Positions 53,899 to 62,575 of a stretch of 64,000 nucleotides of DNA are shown here, in pieces; the stretch's first letter is position 1, and the number at the start of each line of letters is the position of its first letter. This DNA is from Pelagimonas sp. Lineage in GTDB: Bacteria; Pseudomonadota; Alphaproteobacteria; Rhodobacterales; Rhodobacteraceae. Both the position numbers and the translations under genes were made by a program. The notes below the pieces were generated by a model that saw only the letters and a program-made list of their open reading frames with translations, was not told the origin of the DNA and did not search any database. The stretch is taken from the NCBI GenBank assembly GCA_025210455.1, contig JAOARQ010000053.1:26231-90230 (forward strand), written 5' to 3'.

Positions 53899-54453
53899 CT
53901 ATGTTGCACGCCATTTTGCTGCGTTTGACCACATGAGCAGCGCCATCAGGCCAAGAATCGCAGCCGACGACAGAACAGCTGATACCGCGCTTACAGACCA
54001 TAGGTTTCCATGTCGGCGGAATAGTCGATGTATCTGCGTGGTTAAGGCAAAAAATTGTGAGAGCAATCCAGCCCCCAAGATCAACCCAACATGCAAAACC
54101 CAGAACAAACCCTTTGTAAGGGCTGGGTATCTCATCGCGCCAAAATGCGTTTGCAGCCATGTTATCGCGCCAGACATCGCCATTGCCACACCCAGGTTCA
54201 TCAAATCATAGCCATGCCCCACCACATAATAAGTATCTTGATGTGCTGACGCAGCCTCATGCACCTGATTGAATGCAATCTGCATCTGCACCCAATGCAC
54301 AGCCCCGAACAGCAGATAGACCGCCGCAACCGCAAAGAACAAAGCTGCGGGCGCCCAGTTGCGGAGCTGAACCAAAAGCGGAGCGAGGATCAGCGCCATA
54401 AGGATCACCAGAGAAAACGTCACAATGGATCCTCCAGAATCCGTTTTCCTCAT
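53899..54453 (-). CDS. Membrane protein of unknown function
   Basis: 184 residues with about five membrane helices (LVILMALILAPLL, FAVAAVYLLFGAVHWV, AGLLSQFFALTT and others). Histidines in VHEAAS, VVGHGYDLMNLGV and IHRLFRRHG are noticeable but no metal-site pattern is clear. ATG 54453 follows the GTG of the longer frame. It is transcribed towards the tRNA genes' direction and has no obvious partner. Function unknown; low-GC by eye compared with neighbours. Confidence 0.6.
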   Translation of the reverse strand: MRKTDSGGSIVTFSLVILMALILAPLLVQLRNWAPAALFFAVAAVYLLFGAVHWVQMQIAFNQVHEAASAHQDTYYVVGHGYDLMNLGVAMAMSGAITWLQTHFGAMRYPALTKGLFWVLHVGLILGAGLLSQFFALTTQIHRLFRRHGNLWSVSAVSAVLSSAAILGLMALLMWSNAAKWRAT

Positions 54454-54491
54454 CACTTGGAATCAATGGCAAAAAGACAACGTCCTAAAAT

Positions 54492-54519
54492 CAAAAAAGC
54501 GCCCCGAAGGGCGCTTTTT
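54492..54519 (-). terminator. Terminator of the tRNA-Asp transcript
   Basis: On the minus strand AAAAAGCGCCC-TTCG-GGGCGCTTTTTT, with a stable UUCG-type tetraloop. It lies ten bases downstream of the second tRNA gene. Confidence 0.9.
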
Positions 54520-54528
54520 GAACTGAAG

Positions 54529-54605
54529 TGGCGCGGTTGACGGGGCTCGAACCCGCGACCCCCGGCGTGACAGGCCGGTACTCTAACCAACTGAGCTACA
54601 ACCGC
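54529..54605 (-). tRNA. tRNA-Asp (GUC), copy 2
   Basis: 77 bases including an encoded CCA. On the minus strand the acceptor is GCGGTTG/CAACCGC with discriminator G, the anticodon loop CTGTCAC gives GUC, and the T arm is GCGGGTTCGAGCCCCGT. Same sequence as the copy at 54645; a substrate of GluQ. Confidence 0.98.
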
Positions 54606-54644
54606 ATCCGTTTCAGCGCGTAAGCCTTTGACCTGCAACAGTAG

Positions 54645-54721
54645 TGGCGCGGTTGACGGGGCTCGAACCCGCGACCCCCGGCGTGACAGGCCGGTACTCT
54701 AACCAACTGAGCTACAACCGC
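54645..54721 (-). tRNA. tRNA-Asp (GUC), copy 1
   Basis: 77 bases, identical in sequence to the copy 39 bases downstream. Same anticodon loop CTGTCAC and encoded CCA. First in a two-gene transcript with a promoter about 41 bases upstream. Confidence 0.98.
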
Positions 54722-54761
54722 TCTACTGTTGCCAGACCGTATTGGCCGTGGCGTGAGAGGG

Positions 54762-54790
54762 CTTTTAGGTGCCCCTGCCGACCCCGTCAA
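54762..54790 (-). promoter_or_regulatory. Promoter of the tRNA-Asp genes
   Basis: TTGACG (-35) and TAAAAG (-10) with a 17-base spacer on the minus strand. Confidence 0.7.
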
Positions 54791-54965
54791 GCGCTTTCCA
54801 CACAAGAAACTTGGAAAATGTCAGAAAGTTCAAATTCGCCGTGACCGATGCGCCACGTCGGGGGGGATTTTAACGATTTCACTGTGAAAATCTCTTGAAC
54901 ATCAAGCCTCTGAAAGATTGGATCATGTCATCTGCTTGCCATTTTCTGCCAGGGGTGGCCCCAAA

Positions 54966-55736
54966 ATGACTATCTATTCCCGTCGGACGCTGCTGTCGGC
55001 CGGCACTGCTGCCTGTGTGTTTGGACTACCGCAAATTGCCGAGGCCGCACCGACGATTAAACTGCCCACGGATGTCTCTCAGAGGGACGCGGCCACCATC
55101 ACGGCGGTGCGCACAAAATCCCCCGTGATTGCCATGACATTCGATGACGGTCCACATCCCAGCCTGACGCCCGCGCTGCTGGACATGTTGAAAGCGCGCA
55201 ATCTACGGGCCACATTCTATCTGATCGGCAATCGCGTGGTGACCTGGCCGGATATTGTGCGGCGCATCGCGGATGAAGGTCATGAGATTGGCAATCATTC
55301 ATGGTCGCACCCGAATCTGGCAAAACTGTCGAACGCGAAGGTGTTGGATCAGATCGACCGCACCTCGGATGCGATTTTCAAACTGACCGGGCGGCCACCG
55401 GTTACTTTCCGCCCGCCTTATGGGTCATTCACCAGGTCGCAACGGCTGATGCTGTATAAAAACCGCAATCTGCCGACGATTCTGTGGTCGGTGGATCCGC
55501 AGGACTGGCGCCGCCCTGGCTCAAACACGGTGAAGAATCGCATTTTGAAAGGGGCGCGGTCGGGGTCGATCATTCTGAGCCATGACATTCAGAAAGGCAC
55601 CGTGCGCGCGATGCCCGGCACTTTTGACGGGCTGACGGGTAAAGGGCTGCGATTCGGAACGGTCAGCCAGATGATGGGCTGGCCTCTCTGGCAAAATCGT
55701 CAGTTCCGCGCGGTGTCTGGGCGGTCAAAATCGTGA
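54966..55736 (+). CDS. Polysaccharide deacetylase (NodB domain)
   Basis: 256 residues. A signal peptide (RRTLLSAGTAACVFG) directs export. NodB motifs: AMTFDDGPHP (catalytic Asp and metal Asp), the metal histidines in NHSWSHP, RPPYGSF, DPQDWRRP and ILSHDI (catalytic His). Removes acetyl groups from peptidoglycan or another polysaccharide. ATG 54966 gives the signal peptide directly; the upstream frame start adds 16 non-hydrophobic residues. Downstream of tRNA-Asp and divergent from it. Confidence 0.93.
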   Translation: MTIYSRRTLLSAGTAACVFGLPQIAEAAPTIKLPTDVSQRDAATITAVRTKSPVIAMTFDDGPHPSLTPALLDMLKARNLRATFYLIGNRVVTWPDIVRRIADEGHEIGNHSWSHPNLAKLSNAKVLDQIDRTSDAIFKLTGRPPVTFRPPYGSFTRSQRLMLYKNRNLPTILWSVDPQDWRRPGSNTVKNRILKGARSGSIILSHDIQKGTVRAMPGTFDGLTGKGLRFGTVSQMMGWPLWQNRQFRAVSGRSKS

Positions 55737-55982
55737 CACCCCAGCGGTTTGATCCTGCATGTGATCCTGCGCCCCACTAAAAGTAACAAATTGGTGACAA
55801 CTTTCACCCATTTGGAAATTTACGTCACGCAAACACACCTATTGGTTGCACAACTCCATTTATTACCCCGATAACGGCAAGTTTCTCGGATTATGAATGG
55901 TGCTGCCGAAAGAGCATTGTTATGGTTTTTATCCGGCCCCCTCGACGGGGCCGGGGGTAGTGAAATTTAGTTCCATGGTATC

Positions 55983-56909
55983 GTGACGTCTTTATTTGAT
56001 CAGTCGACCGAGGTTCGAGAACTGCTGGGGCCAAGTAACAGGTTGAGCCCACGCTTGGTTGTGCAGTTACTCAATCATGCAACCACACGGACTTATCTCG
56101 TGCTGGTCTTTGTGGTTCTTTTTGCCACGGATGCGGCAGACCTGCTGTTCTACTTCTCTTTCTGGCCGGTTCTGCTGATCTGGGTGGTCATTTTGATCAG
56201 CTTTGTTCTGGCCTTCTTTTCTTTGGTGCTGCTGCTGGCCTGGCTGGAACAGCGCAAGATCAGTATCCGCCCCTATCGTGCCACCCTGTTTCTGGCCAGC
56301 ACCCTGCCCGCTATCGCCCTGGGCGAAGGGTTAAGTTTTCTGCTGAGCGCGGGCAATAACCCCTTTGAAATCCTGCCACGCGGGGCGTTTTTCATGCTGC
56401 TCGCCGAGATTTTCGGCACGATCTATTTCACCATGCTGCTGCCGCAGCTGTTGCGTGATCTGCCCCCTTTCCCGCAGGAACAGCCCAAAGATCCGCTGCC
56501 TGCCGAACCCGAGGTTGTGCCTGAACAAGATCTGCCCGCCCCCACTTTGGATGAGCCCCCAGCGCAGGAGCGGTTTATTCTGATTGGTGCCGAACCCATC
56601 GCGCTGTCGCGCCTGCGGGTGATCGAAGCGCGCGAACATCATGTCCATGTGTCTTTGGAAGACGAAAGCCTGATGCTGCGCGCCCGTATGTCGGATATTC
56701 TGGCGCAGACACAGGCCGGGGATGGGGTGCAGACCCATCGGTCATGGTGGGTGTCTGCGCAGGCGGCGCAGGCGCTGGGGCGGGATGGGAACAAACATGT
56801 GCTGCACATAAGTGACGGGCGTCAGATCCCGGTTGCACGCACCCGCCTTGGCGATGTGAAGCACTGGATGCAGTCGCAGCGCGATTCTGACGCTTTGGAA
56901 GACAGCTGA
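55983..56909 (+). CDS. Membrane-anchored LytTR-domain DNA-binding protein
   Basis: 308 residues: the N-terminal half holds about four membrane helices (~40-160), then a Pro/Glu-rich linker (QEQPKDPLPAEPEVVPEQDL), then a LytTR DNA-binding domain from about residue 205 (LSRLRVIEAREHHVHVSLED, THRSWWVS, DGRQIPVARTRL). A one-component regulator combining a membrane sensor with DNA binding. Start is GTG 55983; no in-frame ATG is near. Preceded by a non-coding stretch of about 245 bases. Confidence 0.85.
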   Translation: MTSLFDQSTEVRELLGPSNRLSPRLVVQLLNHATTRTYLVLVFVVLFATDAADLLFYFSFWPVLLIWVVILISFVLAFFSLVLLLAWLEQRKISIRPYRATLFLASTLPAIALGEGLSFLLSAGNNPFEILPRGAFFMLLAEIFGTIYFTMLLPQLLRDLPPFPQEQPKDPLPAEPEVVPEQDLPAPTLDEPPAQERFILIGAEPIALSRLRVIEAREHHVHVSLEDESLMLRARMSDILAQTQAGDGVQTHRSWWVSAQAAQALGRDGNKHVLHISDGRQIPVARTRLGDVKHWMQSQRDSDALEDS

Positions 56910-56969
56910 TCTCTTTACCGCCCCTCATGTGTGTCTTATATAATCTCTCAGGTTTAAGAAGAGGACGCC

Positions 56970-57332
56970 ATGACCGACCAGAGCCCGCAGCTTGAGGGCG
57001 CGCCGTTGATTGCGCCATCCAGCACAGAGCACGCGCTGTATGATTCCGTTGTCGAGGCCTGCCGCACGGTCTTTGATCCGGAAATTCCGGTAAACATCTA
57101 TGATCTGGGTCTGATCTATACGATCACCATCAGCGACGACAATAAGGTCAGCGTGATTATGACACTGACCGCTCCGGGCTGTCCGGTGGCCGGGGATATG
57201 CCGGGCTGGATTGTTGATGCGATTGAACCGGTTGCAGGCGTGCAGCACGTCGAAGTGGATCTCGTCTGGGATCCGCCCTGGGGCATGGAAATGATGTCCG
57301 ACGAAGCGCGGCTTGAGCTGGGCTTTATGTAA
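56970..57332 (+). CDS. sufT: Fe-S assembly protein SufT (DUF59)
   Basis: 120 residues of the DUF59/MIP18 family, with FDPEIPVNIYDLGLIY and the conserved cysteine in LTAPGCPVAGDMP. Needed for maturation of some Fe-S proteins. Upstream about 60 bases follow the LytTR gene; a GAAGAGG site precedes the start. Its terminator overlaps the regulatory repeats of the next operon. A second Fe-S assembly gene, sufA, lies 1.5 kb downstream. Confidence 0.93.
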   Translation: MTDQSPQLEGAPLIAPSSTEHALYDSVVEACRTVFDPEIPVNIYDLGLIYTITISDDNKVSVIMTLTAPGCPVAGDMPGWIVDAIEPVAGVQHVEVDLVWDPPWGMEMMSDEARLELGFM

Positions 57333-57350
57333 GACAGCGCGGCAAGATGG

Positions 57351-57380
57351 GCCTTCCTTTGTGAAAAGGAAGGCTTTTTT
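57351..57380 (+). terminator. Terminator of sufT
   Basis: GCCTTCCTTT and AAAGGAAGGC form a perfect 10-base stem with loop GTGA, followed by TTTTTT. The stem shares the AAGGAAG/CTTCCTT element with the two repeats that follow. Confidence 0.9.
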
Positions 57381-57395
57381 CTTCCCTTAGATCAA

Positions 57396-57415
57396 AGGAA
57401 GTAATTGAGCTTCCT
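57396..57415 (+). repeat. Inverted repeat AGGAAG-N8-CTTCCT, copy 1
   Basis: A perfect inverted repeat whose format recurs at 57425; the centres are 29 bases apart. Confidence 0.75.
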
Positions 57416-57424
57416 TTTGACGAA

Positions 57425-57444
57425 AGGAAGTGATATATCTTCCT
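57425..57444 (+). promoter_or_regulatory. Inverted repeat AGGAAG-N8-CTTCCT, copy 2, at the SatD-like start
   Basis: Same 6+6 bases and 8-base spacer as copy 1. It ends one base before the ATG of the SatD-like gene, so as RNA it would form a hairpin that hides the AGGAAG ribosome site, and as DNA it would overlap the promoter region. The gene's C-terminal helix-turn-helix makes autoregulation plausible. Confidence 0.65.
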
Positions 57445-57445
57445 T

Positions 57446-58057
57446 ATGAAATATACTGTTCTCACTGGCGATCTGGTTGCCTCAAGCCGTCTGACCAAGA
57501 CGCAGGTGGATCAGGTCATGACTGACCTTGGGGGGGCGGCCGATGAGGTACAGCGCTGGTCTGACCTGCCGTTTGGCTTTGCACGACAAAGCGGTGACGG
57601 CTGGCAGATGGCGCTGGGACAGCCTCAACTGGGCCTGCGCGCCGCGCTGTTCCTGATCAGCCAGCTCAGGGCCAAACACCCCGAGATTGAGACGCGAATC
57701 GCGCTGGCTGAGGGCGAAGGTACGCTGGCCCCGGATCTGAACAGCGCCTCGGGCCCGGCTTTTACGGCTTCGGGGCGGCTTTTGGGCAAGATGACAAAGA
57801 ACATTCGTCTGGATCATGCCGCAGGCGGGGCCAAAGCGGCCACTCTGGCGCTGACAGATCAGGTAACACAAAGCTGGACGCAGGCGCAGGCGCAGGCGCT
57901 GTCTTACGCGCTACATCCCACGGCCCCGCCGCGCAGCGAGATCGCTGCCACTTTGGGCATATCGCGCGAAGCGGTGAACCAGCGGCTTTGGGGGGCCGGA
58001 TTTCCGGCGCTGGAGCGTGCGCTTAGCGCCTGGGAACACCCGGAGGGGAACCAATGA
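57446..58057 (+). CDS. SatD-like protein, cyclase-like fold with C-terminal helix-turn-helix
   Basis: 203 residues. The N-terminal ~145 residues resemble SatD and follow the order of a class III nucleotidyl cyclase: VLTGDLVAS (first metal-type Asp near 9), RQSGDGWQ (second near 52), RIALAEGEG, then SGPAFTASGRLL. The cyclase asparagine of the VN-x-A-x-R motif is replaced, so activity is doubtful. The C-terminus has a sigma-region-4-like HTH (PRSEIAATLGISREAVNQRL). Overlaps DUF3307 by four bases. Two AGGAAG-N8-CTTCCT repeats lie upstream. The molecular role is unknown. Confidence 0.75.
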   Translation: MKYTVLTGDLVASSRLTKTQVDQVMTDLGGAADEVQRWSDLPFGFARQSGDGWQMALGQPQLGLRAALFLISQLRAKHPEIETRIALAEGEGTLAPDLNSASGPAFTASGRLLGKMTKNIRLDHAAGGAKAATLALTDQVTQSWTQAQAQALSYALHPTAPPRSEIAATLGISREAVNQRLWGAGFPALERALSAWEHPEGNQ

Positions 58058-58800
58058 CGCTAAGCCTGCCCACCAACATGCTGCCCCCGGACGTCGCCCA
58101 GACCTTTGCCGCGCTGCTGCTGGCCCATGTGCTGGCGGATTTCTGGTTTCAATTCAATTGGATGATCGCGCGCAAACGCCAGTTTGCGGTCTTCTTGCTG
58201 CATATCGCCATCGTCTTTTTCTTCTCTGCGCTGGCCCTTGGCTGGGTCTGGCAGGTGGCTCTGATGGTGGCGCTGGCACATCTGGTGATTGACCTGATCA
58301 AGACCTATCTGCTGCCGCGACACTGGCGCGAAACACTGGCGGCTTTTCTGGTGGATCAAGGTGCCCATATCGTCACCATGCTGGCCGCAGCGATCCTGTG
58401 GCCCGCCGCAATGGGGCTGGGCTGGTGGGCGGATTGGGCGGCACAGGCGCTGCCGGTGATGATCCTGGCCTCGGGCTATATCGCGGCGGTCTGGGCGGGC
58501 GGCTATGCGGTGGGGCTTTTGACCCGACGCTTTGACATGCCCGACACCGGCCTGCCCGATGCGGGGCGGCTGATTGGTCAGCTGGAACGCACGATGATCT
58601 TTCTGCTGTTCCTGATCGGTGAGCCCGCAGGCATCGGTTTCCTGATCGCCGCCAAATCGGTTTTGCGGCTGGATGCAGTGCGCGACGACCGGAAAACTTC
58701 GGAATATGTGATTATCGGCACGCTGGCTTCGTTTGCCTGGGCGCTGGCCATCGCTTTTGTGACGCAGGCTCTGCTTGAGATCGTCAAAGTGACACCTTAA
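58054..58800 (+). CDS. DUF3307 membrane protein
   Basis: 248 residues with about six membrane helices. Conserved-looking polar motifs are HVLADFWFQ, AHLVIDLIK, DQGAHIV and GRLIGQLER, which place His and Asp residues at helix ends as in membrane metal-dependent hydrolases; this is a suggestion only. Overlaps the SatD-like gene as ATGA, so they are translationally coupled, and the pair recurs in other bacteria as I recall. Function unknown. Confidence 0.8.
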   Translation: MTLSLPTNMLPPDVAQTFAALLLAHVLADFWFQFNWMIARKRQFAVFLLHIAIVFFFSALALGWVWQVALMVALAHLVIDLIKTYLLPRHWRETLAAFLVDQGAHIVTMLAAAILWPAAMGLGWWADWAAQALPVMILASGYIAAVWAGGYAVGLLTRRFDMPDTGLPDAGRLIGQLERTMIFLLFLIGEPAGIGFLIAAKSVLRLDAVRDDRKTSEYVIIGTLASFAWALAIAFVTQALLEIVKVTP

Positions 58801-58828
58801 GTTAAGCCCAAGGCGATAGAGGTATCTC

Positions 58829-59224
58829 ATGTTCAACATTCCGGGAAAACAGGCCGTCAGCATGACGGACAAGGCCGTGAAACAGATCCGCAAACTGATG
58901 GAGCGGGACAATCGGCATGGGCTGCGTATCGGCATCAAAAAGGGGGGCTGCGCGGGCATGGAATACACCATGGATTACGTGGATGCGCCCGAACAGAACG
59001 ACGAAGTGGTGGAACAGGATGGCGCGCGGGTGCTGATTGCGCCAATGGCGCAGATGTTCCTGTTTGGCACTGAGATTGATTATGAAACCTCGCTGCTGGA
59101 ATCGGGCTTCAAGTTCCGCAATCCCAATGTCACCGACGCCTGCGGCTGCGGGGAATCGATCAAATTCAAAGACATAGACGAACTTCAGGCCGAACAGGGT
59201 GGCCCGCCCGACCTGCGCGCATGA
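58829..59224 (+). CDS. sufA: Fe-S cluster assembly A-type carrier
   Basis: 131 residues of the HesB/SufA/ErpA family. The three cluster cysteines are in GGCAGMEY and DACGCGES. Takes Fe-S clusters from the scaffold to apoproteins. The gene overlaps the TfoX-like gene by four bases. sufT lies upstream, so the Suf genes are partly clustered here without sufBCDSE in view. Confidence 0.94.
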   Translation: MFNIPGKQAVSMTDKAVKQIRKLMERDNRHGLRIGIKKGGCAGMEYTMDYVDAPEQNDEVVEQDGARVLIAPMAQMFLFGTEIDYETSLLESGFKFRNPNVTDACGCGESIKFKDIDELQAEQGGPPDLRA

Positions 59225-59544
59225 GCCTGACCTCTGAGGAAATCGAATTCGCCAAAGACCTGTTTTCAGGCCTTGGCCCCATCACCACGCGCCGCATGAT
59301 GGGGGGCCTGTGCCTGTATAGCGAAGGCACGATCTTTGCCATTGTCATGGCGGATGGATCGATCTGGATCAAAGGCGCAGGTGATTTCATCACGCAACTG
59401 GAAGAGATGGGACAAGACCGCTGGTCCCATACCCGCAAAGACGGCAAAGAGGTGCAGATGCCCTATTGGAGCCTGCCGGGCGCCTGTCTGGACGACCCGG
59501 ACGAGGCCTGCACCCTAGCCCGTCAGGCCCTGCGGTATTTGTGA
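59221..59544 (+). CDS. TfoX N-terminal domain protein
   Basis: 107 residues matching the N-terminal TfoX domain (LGPITTRRMMGGLCLYSEGTIFA and the WSLPGACLDDP end). The domain is found in competence regulators and in many uncharacterised proteins; there is no DNA-binding part here. It is coupled to sufA (ATGA overlap). Function unknown. Confidence 0.88.
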   Translation: MSLTSEEIEFAKDLFSGLGPITTRRMMGGLCLYSEGTIFAIVMADGSIWIKGAGDFITQLEEMGQDRWSHTRKDGKEVQMPYWSLPGACLDDPDEACTLARQALRYL

Positions 59545-59566
59545 CACCACACCGCCAACGAGAACT

Positions 59567-60124
59567 TTAACATCCATAAACTTTGCGACCACTTGAAGAG
59601 TAGTAATACCGCCCACCCCGTGGACCGATATGGCAAGTGGGGGCGCGATATCTCTGGGCGGGCTTGGCCAAGGCGGCGCGGGCTTTAGCCTTGTTCTGAC
59701 GCAGGGTGGTCCCCCATTCGCAGGCCAGACCATCCCCGTCACGATCCAGCCCATGGCGGTCGTGCGCTGGCCCACCACTCAAGAGAAAAGCTTTTTGCGC
59801 CTGCGCCGACGAACTGAAATCACTGCAATTCAGCACGTCGGCCTTCTTCGGCTCAGCGCGGTGATATTGCTTATTGGTATAAGCAGAAGAGTTTTCACCA
59901 ACGTAGGAACCGTTTCTCACGGTTTCACCGCGCCGGGCAAGTTCCACTTCTATCAGGGCAACTTTTCGGGCAAATGACGGCCCCAAGTAGAGATACTGCG
60001 ACCAGAGCGCGTCAGTTGAACGCCTCTCGATGGCTGTCAACGAGGATGTCGATTGTTCGTTTTGAGGTACGGCACACCCCGTTAGACCAACCACAATGGC
60101 CGCGACTTGAACAAATGATTTCAT
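59567..60124 (-). CDS. Excalibur calcium-binding-domain lipoprotein
   Basis: 185 residues with a lipoprotein signal ending in LTGC near residue 17 from ATG 60124. Around residue 95 lies an Excalibur domain: NCSDFSSSAQAQKAFL followed by the Ca-binding loop DRDGDGLACE. The C-terminus is CHIGPRGGRYYYSSSGR. Likely on the outer membrane or periplasmic side. Convergent with the TfoX gene. Function unknown beyond calcium binding. Confidence 0.85.
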   Translation of the reverse strand: MKSFVQVAAIVVGLTGCAVPQNEQSTSSLTAIERRSTDALWSQYLYLGPSFARKVALIEVELARRGETVRNGSYVGENSSAYTNKQYHRAEPKKADVLNCSDFSSSAQAQKAFLLSGGPAHDRHGLDRDGDGLACEWGTTLRQNKAKARAALAKPAQRYRAPTCHIGPRGGRYYYSSSGRKVYGC

Positions 60125-60163
60125 TTTTAAGCTTTCCAAATCTCAACAATGAAAGCTTTGTAG

Positions 60164-61057
60164 CTAACCCGCCTTCAGGTGCACATAGGTTTCGTTAAAC
60201 CGTTTTTGCAGGTGCTCGCCCGCCGACACCACCTGCCCCGATCCCATTGGGGCCACATTGGTTTCATAGTTCGGGTTGAAAAACAGCGGCACGGAAATGC
60301 GTTCCTCTTGAGTGCCTTTCACCCGGTGCAGCGTGGCTTTGACCTGACCGCCGGTCCAGATTTCCAGCATTTCGCCAAAGTTGATGATGAACTCACCGGG
60401 GTTGGCCTGCACGGGCATCCATGTGTCATCGGGGCTGAGCACCTCAAGACCGGGCACCCCATCAGTGCCCAGCAGGGTCAGGCAACCGTAATCGGTGTGG
60501 GCGGCGATGCCGAAATCCTTTTCCCCGGCCCAATCCGGGCGGGGCGGGTAATAATTGCCGCGCAACAGCGCCATGGGGCGGTTGAACTTATCGTCAAAGA
60601 AGTCAGGCGCATGTCCCAGCGCCTGGGCGACACCACGCAGGATCACAAAGGCCACCGCCTGCGCATCTGTATAATAAGACTGGATAATCTCGCGGAACCC
60701 TGCCGGGTTTTCCGGCCAGAGATTGGCGGCATAGACCGAAAGATCGCTGTCCGGAATTTCAAAACCGCTGTCAAAGACCTGTTTGTAATCCGGGTTGGCA
60801 TTGGGATCGACCTGTTCAGAGCGCGCCCCGCCCCAGCCCCGGTTCGATCCGGTCACCGCCATATCCACCGCGCGCTTTTCCGCGTCGGACAGATCAAAGA
60901 ACGCACGATAGGCCGCGATCACCAGACGCATGCGCGCAGAAGTTAGCGGTGTGTTGTAAACAGTCAGGAAACCAGCATCGCGCGCGCCTGTCCGCAAAGC
61001 CGCCAGTGTTTCCGGGTCACGGGCTGCAATCTTTTGCGCATCCAATCGAGGGATCAA
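60164..61057 (-). CDS. 2-oxoglutarate/Fe(II)-dependent oxygenase, IPNS-like
   Basis: 297 residues of the isopenicillin-N-synthase-like family. N-terminal DIOX_N domain ([14 protein letters not shown]), then [10 protein letters not shown] with the Fe ligands His and Asp, the distal His in ATLHRVKG and the 2-oxoglutarate-binding Arg-x-Ser in ERISVPLFF. Substrate unknown; family members oxidise small molecules. The start is TTG 61057 with AAGGAAG just upstream. Convergent with the Excalibur gene; divergent from tpiA. Confidence 0.9.
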   Translation of the reverse strand: MIPRLDAQKIAARDPETLAALRTGARDAGFLTVYNTPLTSARMRLVIAAYRAFFDLSDAEKRAVDMAVTGSNRGWGGARSEQVDPNANPDYKQVFDSGFEIPDSDLSVYAANLWPENPAGFREIIQSYYTDAQAVAFVILRGVAQALGHAPDFFDDKFNRPMALLRGNYYPPRPDWAGEKDFGIAAHTDYGCLTLLGTDGVPGLEVLSPDDTWMPVQANPGEFIINFGEMLEIWTGGQVKATLHRVKGTQEERISVPLFFNPNYETNVAPMGSGQVVSAGEHLQKRFNETYVHLKAG

Positions 61058-61158
61058 TCTTCTTCCTTTCGCACGGGCCTGCTACAAGCGGGCCAAACCG
61101 GTCTGGCGCGGCGCAATTACGCGCAGATGCCAGCCCCACAACATCGACGAGGGAAGAT

Positions 61159-61902
61159 ATGCGTAGGAAATTGGCCGCAGGCAATTGGAAAATGAACGGC
61201 AGCCGTGCGGCATTGGCGGAACTCACCGCGCTGGAACCCGCCGCGGCAGGGGCCGCCGAGGTTCTGATCTGCCCCCCTGCCCCCTTGGTTGCGCTGGCGG
61301 CGGATCACGCGCAGGCGGTGCAGATCGGCGGGCAGGATTGCCATGCCAATCAATCAGGCGCACATACCGGGGATACCTCGGCGGCGATCCTGAAAGATGC
61401 CGGGGCGGGCTATGTGATCCTTGGCCATTCCGAGCGCCGTGCGGACTACGGCGAAAGCGATGCGGATGTGCGCGCGAAATGCGACGCCGCCTGGGAAGCG
61501 GGCCTGACCGCTGTGGTCTGTGTTGGGGAAACGTTGGATCAGCGGGAATCGCAGAACACGCTGGATATCATTGGCGGGCAGCTGGCGGGATCAATCCCGG
61601 ATGCGGCGACGGGGCATAATCTGGTGGTGGCTTATGAGCCGGTCTGGGCAATTGGCACCGGCAAAATCCCGACGCTGGAACAGATTGGCGATGTGCATGA
61701 TTTCATCCGCGCCAAGCTGGAACGCCGCTTTGGCGAAGGTGTCGGCCTGTCGGTGCGCCTGCTCTATGGTGGCTCGGTCAAACCATCGAACGCGCAAGAG
61801 ATCTTTGGTGTGTCCAATGTGGATGGCGCCCTGGTGGGCGGCGCATCGCTGAAGGCCGCTGATTTCAATCAGATCATCGCAGCGCTCAACGCAGAAGCCT
61901 GA
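61159..61902 (+). CDS. tpiA: Triosephosphate isomerase
   Basis: Interconverts dihydroxyacetone phosphate and glyceraldehyde-3-phosphate. 247 residues; GNWKMNG with Lys11, catalytic His90 in ILGHSERR, catalytic Glu160 in [11 protein letters not shown], and the phosphate loop GGSVKP. ATG 61159 is preceded by GAGGGA; the longer frame upstream is not part of the protein. Divergent from the oxygenase gene. Confidence 0.97.
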   Translation: MRRKLAAGNWKMNGSRAALAELTALEPAAAGAAEVLICPPAPLVALAADHAQAVQIGGQDCHANQSGAHTGDTSAAILKDAGAGYVILGHSERRADYGESDADVRAKCDAAWEAGLTAVVCVGETLDQRESQNTLDIIGGQLAGSIPDAATGHNLVVAYEPVWAIGTGKIPTLEQIGDVHDFIRAKLERRFGEGVGLSVRLLYGGSVKPSNAQEIFGVSNVDGALVGGASLKAADFNQIIAALNAEA

Positions 61903-61956
61903 TCAAAGGGGGCGCCCTGTCATAGAAACCGGCCTGTGCCCTAATCCCGGCGCGGG

Positions 61957-62427
61957 CTAGCCCTGCCCGCGTTGCGTTGGCCATGTTGCCACAACATCGC
62001 TGCCAATGCGATGCAGCAGGCTGATCAGCAGATCAACTTCGTTTTCGGACAGATCCCGCAGGTGCGGGCGCATGGCCCTTTGGATCAACGCGGGCCCCTG
62101 TTCGCAGATATCCCGCCCCGCCTGCGTCACCTGTAACCGATAGCCGCGCCCGTCCTGTGCGTTTTGCGCGCGCAGCACCAGCCCCTGCGCTTCGAGGCGG
62201 GAAATCACCCGCGACACCGCTGTGCGCTCCATGCGCAGAAAGCGGGCGATATCGCCGGGGGCGGTAATATCATCAAAATAGAGACAGGCCAGCACGCTCC
62301 AGCCCGGGCGTGTGATGTTCAGATCTTTTAAGGCTTCATCCACCGAGGCCTGTAAGATCAGGGCGGCGCGGCTGAGGCTAAAGCCCAATCCATCCACCAC
62401 GCTGTGGCGTTGCTTTTCCTGTGTCAT
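61957..62427 (-). CDS. MarR-family transcriptional regulator
   Basis: 156 residues; winged helix core RFLRMERTAVSRVISRLEAQGLV and a flanking dimerisation helix ending in DLLISLLHRIG. MarR proteins usually repress a divergent gene and respond to small aromatic compounds. Here the divergent neighbour is the reductive-dehalogenase-like gene, and a palindrome lies between the two, close to that gene's start. Confidence 0.9.
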   Translation of the reverse strand: MTQEKQRHSVVDGLGFSLSRAALILQASVDEALKDLNITRPGWSVLACLYFDDITAPGDIARFLRMERTAVSRVISRLEAQGLVLRAQNAQDGRGYRLQVTQAGRDICEQGPALIQRAMRPHLRDLSENEVDLLISLLHRIGSDVVATWPTQRGQG

Positions 62428-62531
62428 GGCCCATCAAACCCGTGCATCATTCACATATTACCCTGACAGATTTCCCCGAAAGGTACAATAAACCCCTTGA
62501 AATGAACATGCCTGCACAGCTACCACAGATT

Positions 62532-62554
62532 TATATGTGTGATATGCACATATA
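62532..62554 (+). promoter_or_regulatory. Palindrome TATATGTG-N7-CACATATA, candidate MarR operator
   Basis: A perfect 8-base inverted repeat with a seven-base spacer lies 21 bases upstream of the reductive-dehalogenase-like gene and 105 bases from the MarR start. This fits repression by the divergent MarR protein. Confidence 0.6.
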
Positions 62555-62575
62555 TAGCCAGATCAGGAGCCAGCC

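Noticed and set aside
55893..55970. 25-residue frame upstream of the LytTR gene as a leader peptide
   Set aside because: No ribosome site of note, no regulatory peptide features, and the GC-rich hairpin it covers (about 55933-55954) has no T-run.
58060..58971. Long minus-strand frame opposite DUF3307 and sufA
   Set aside because: Shadow frame, rich in Arg/Gln/His; the plus-strand genes are coupled and recognisable.
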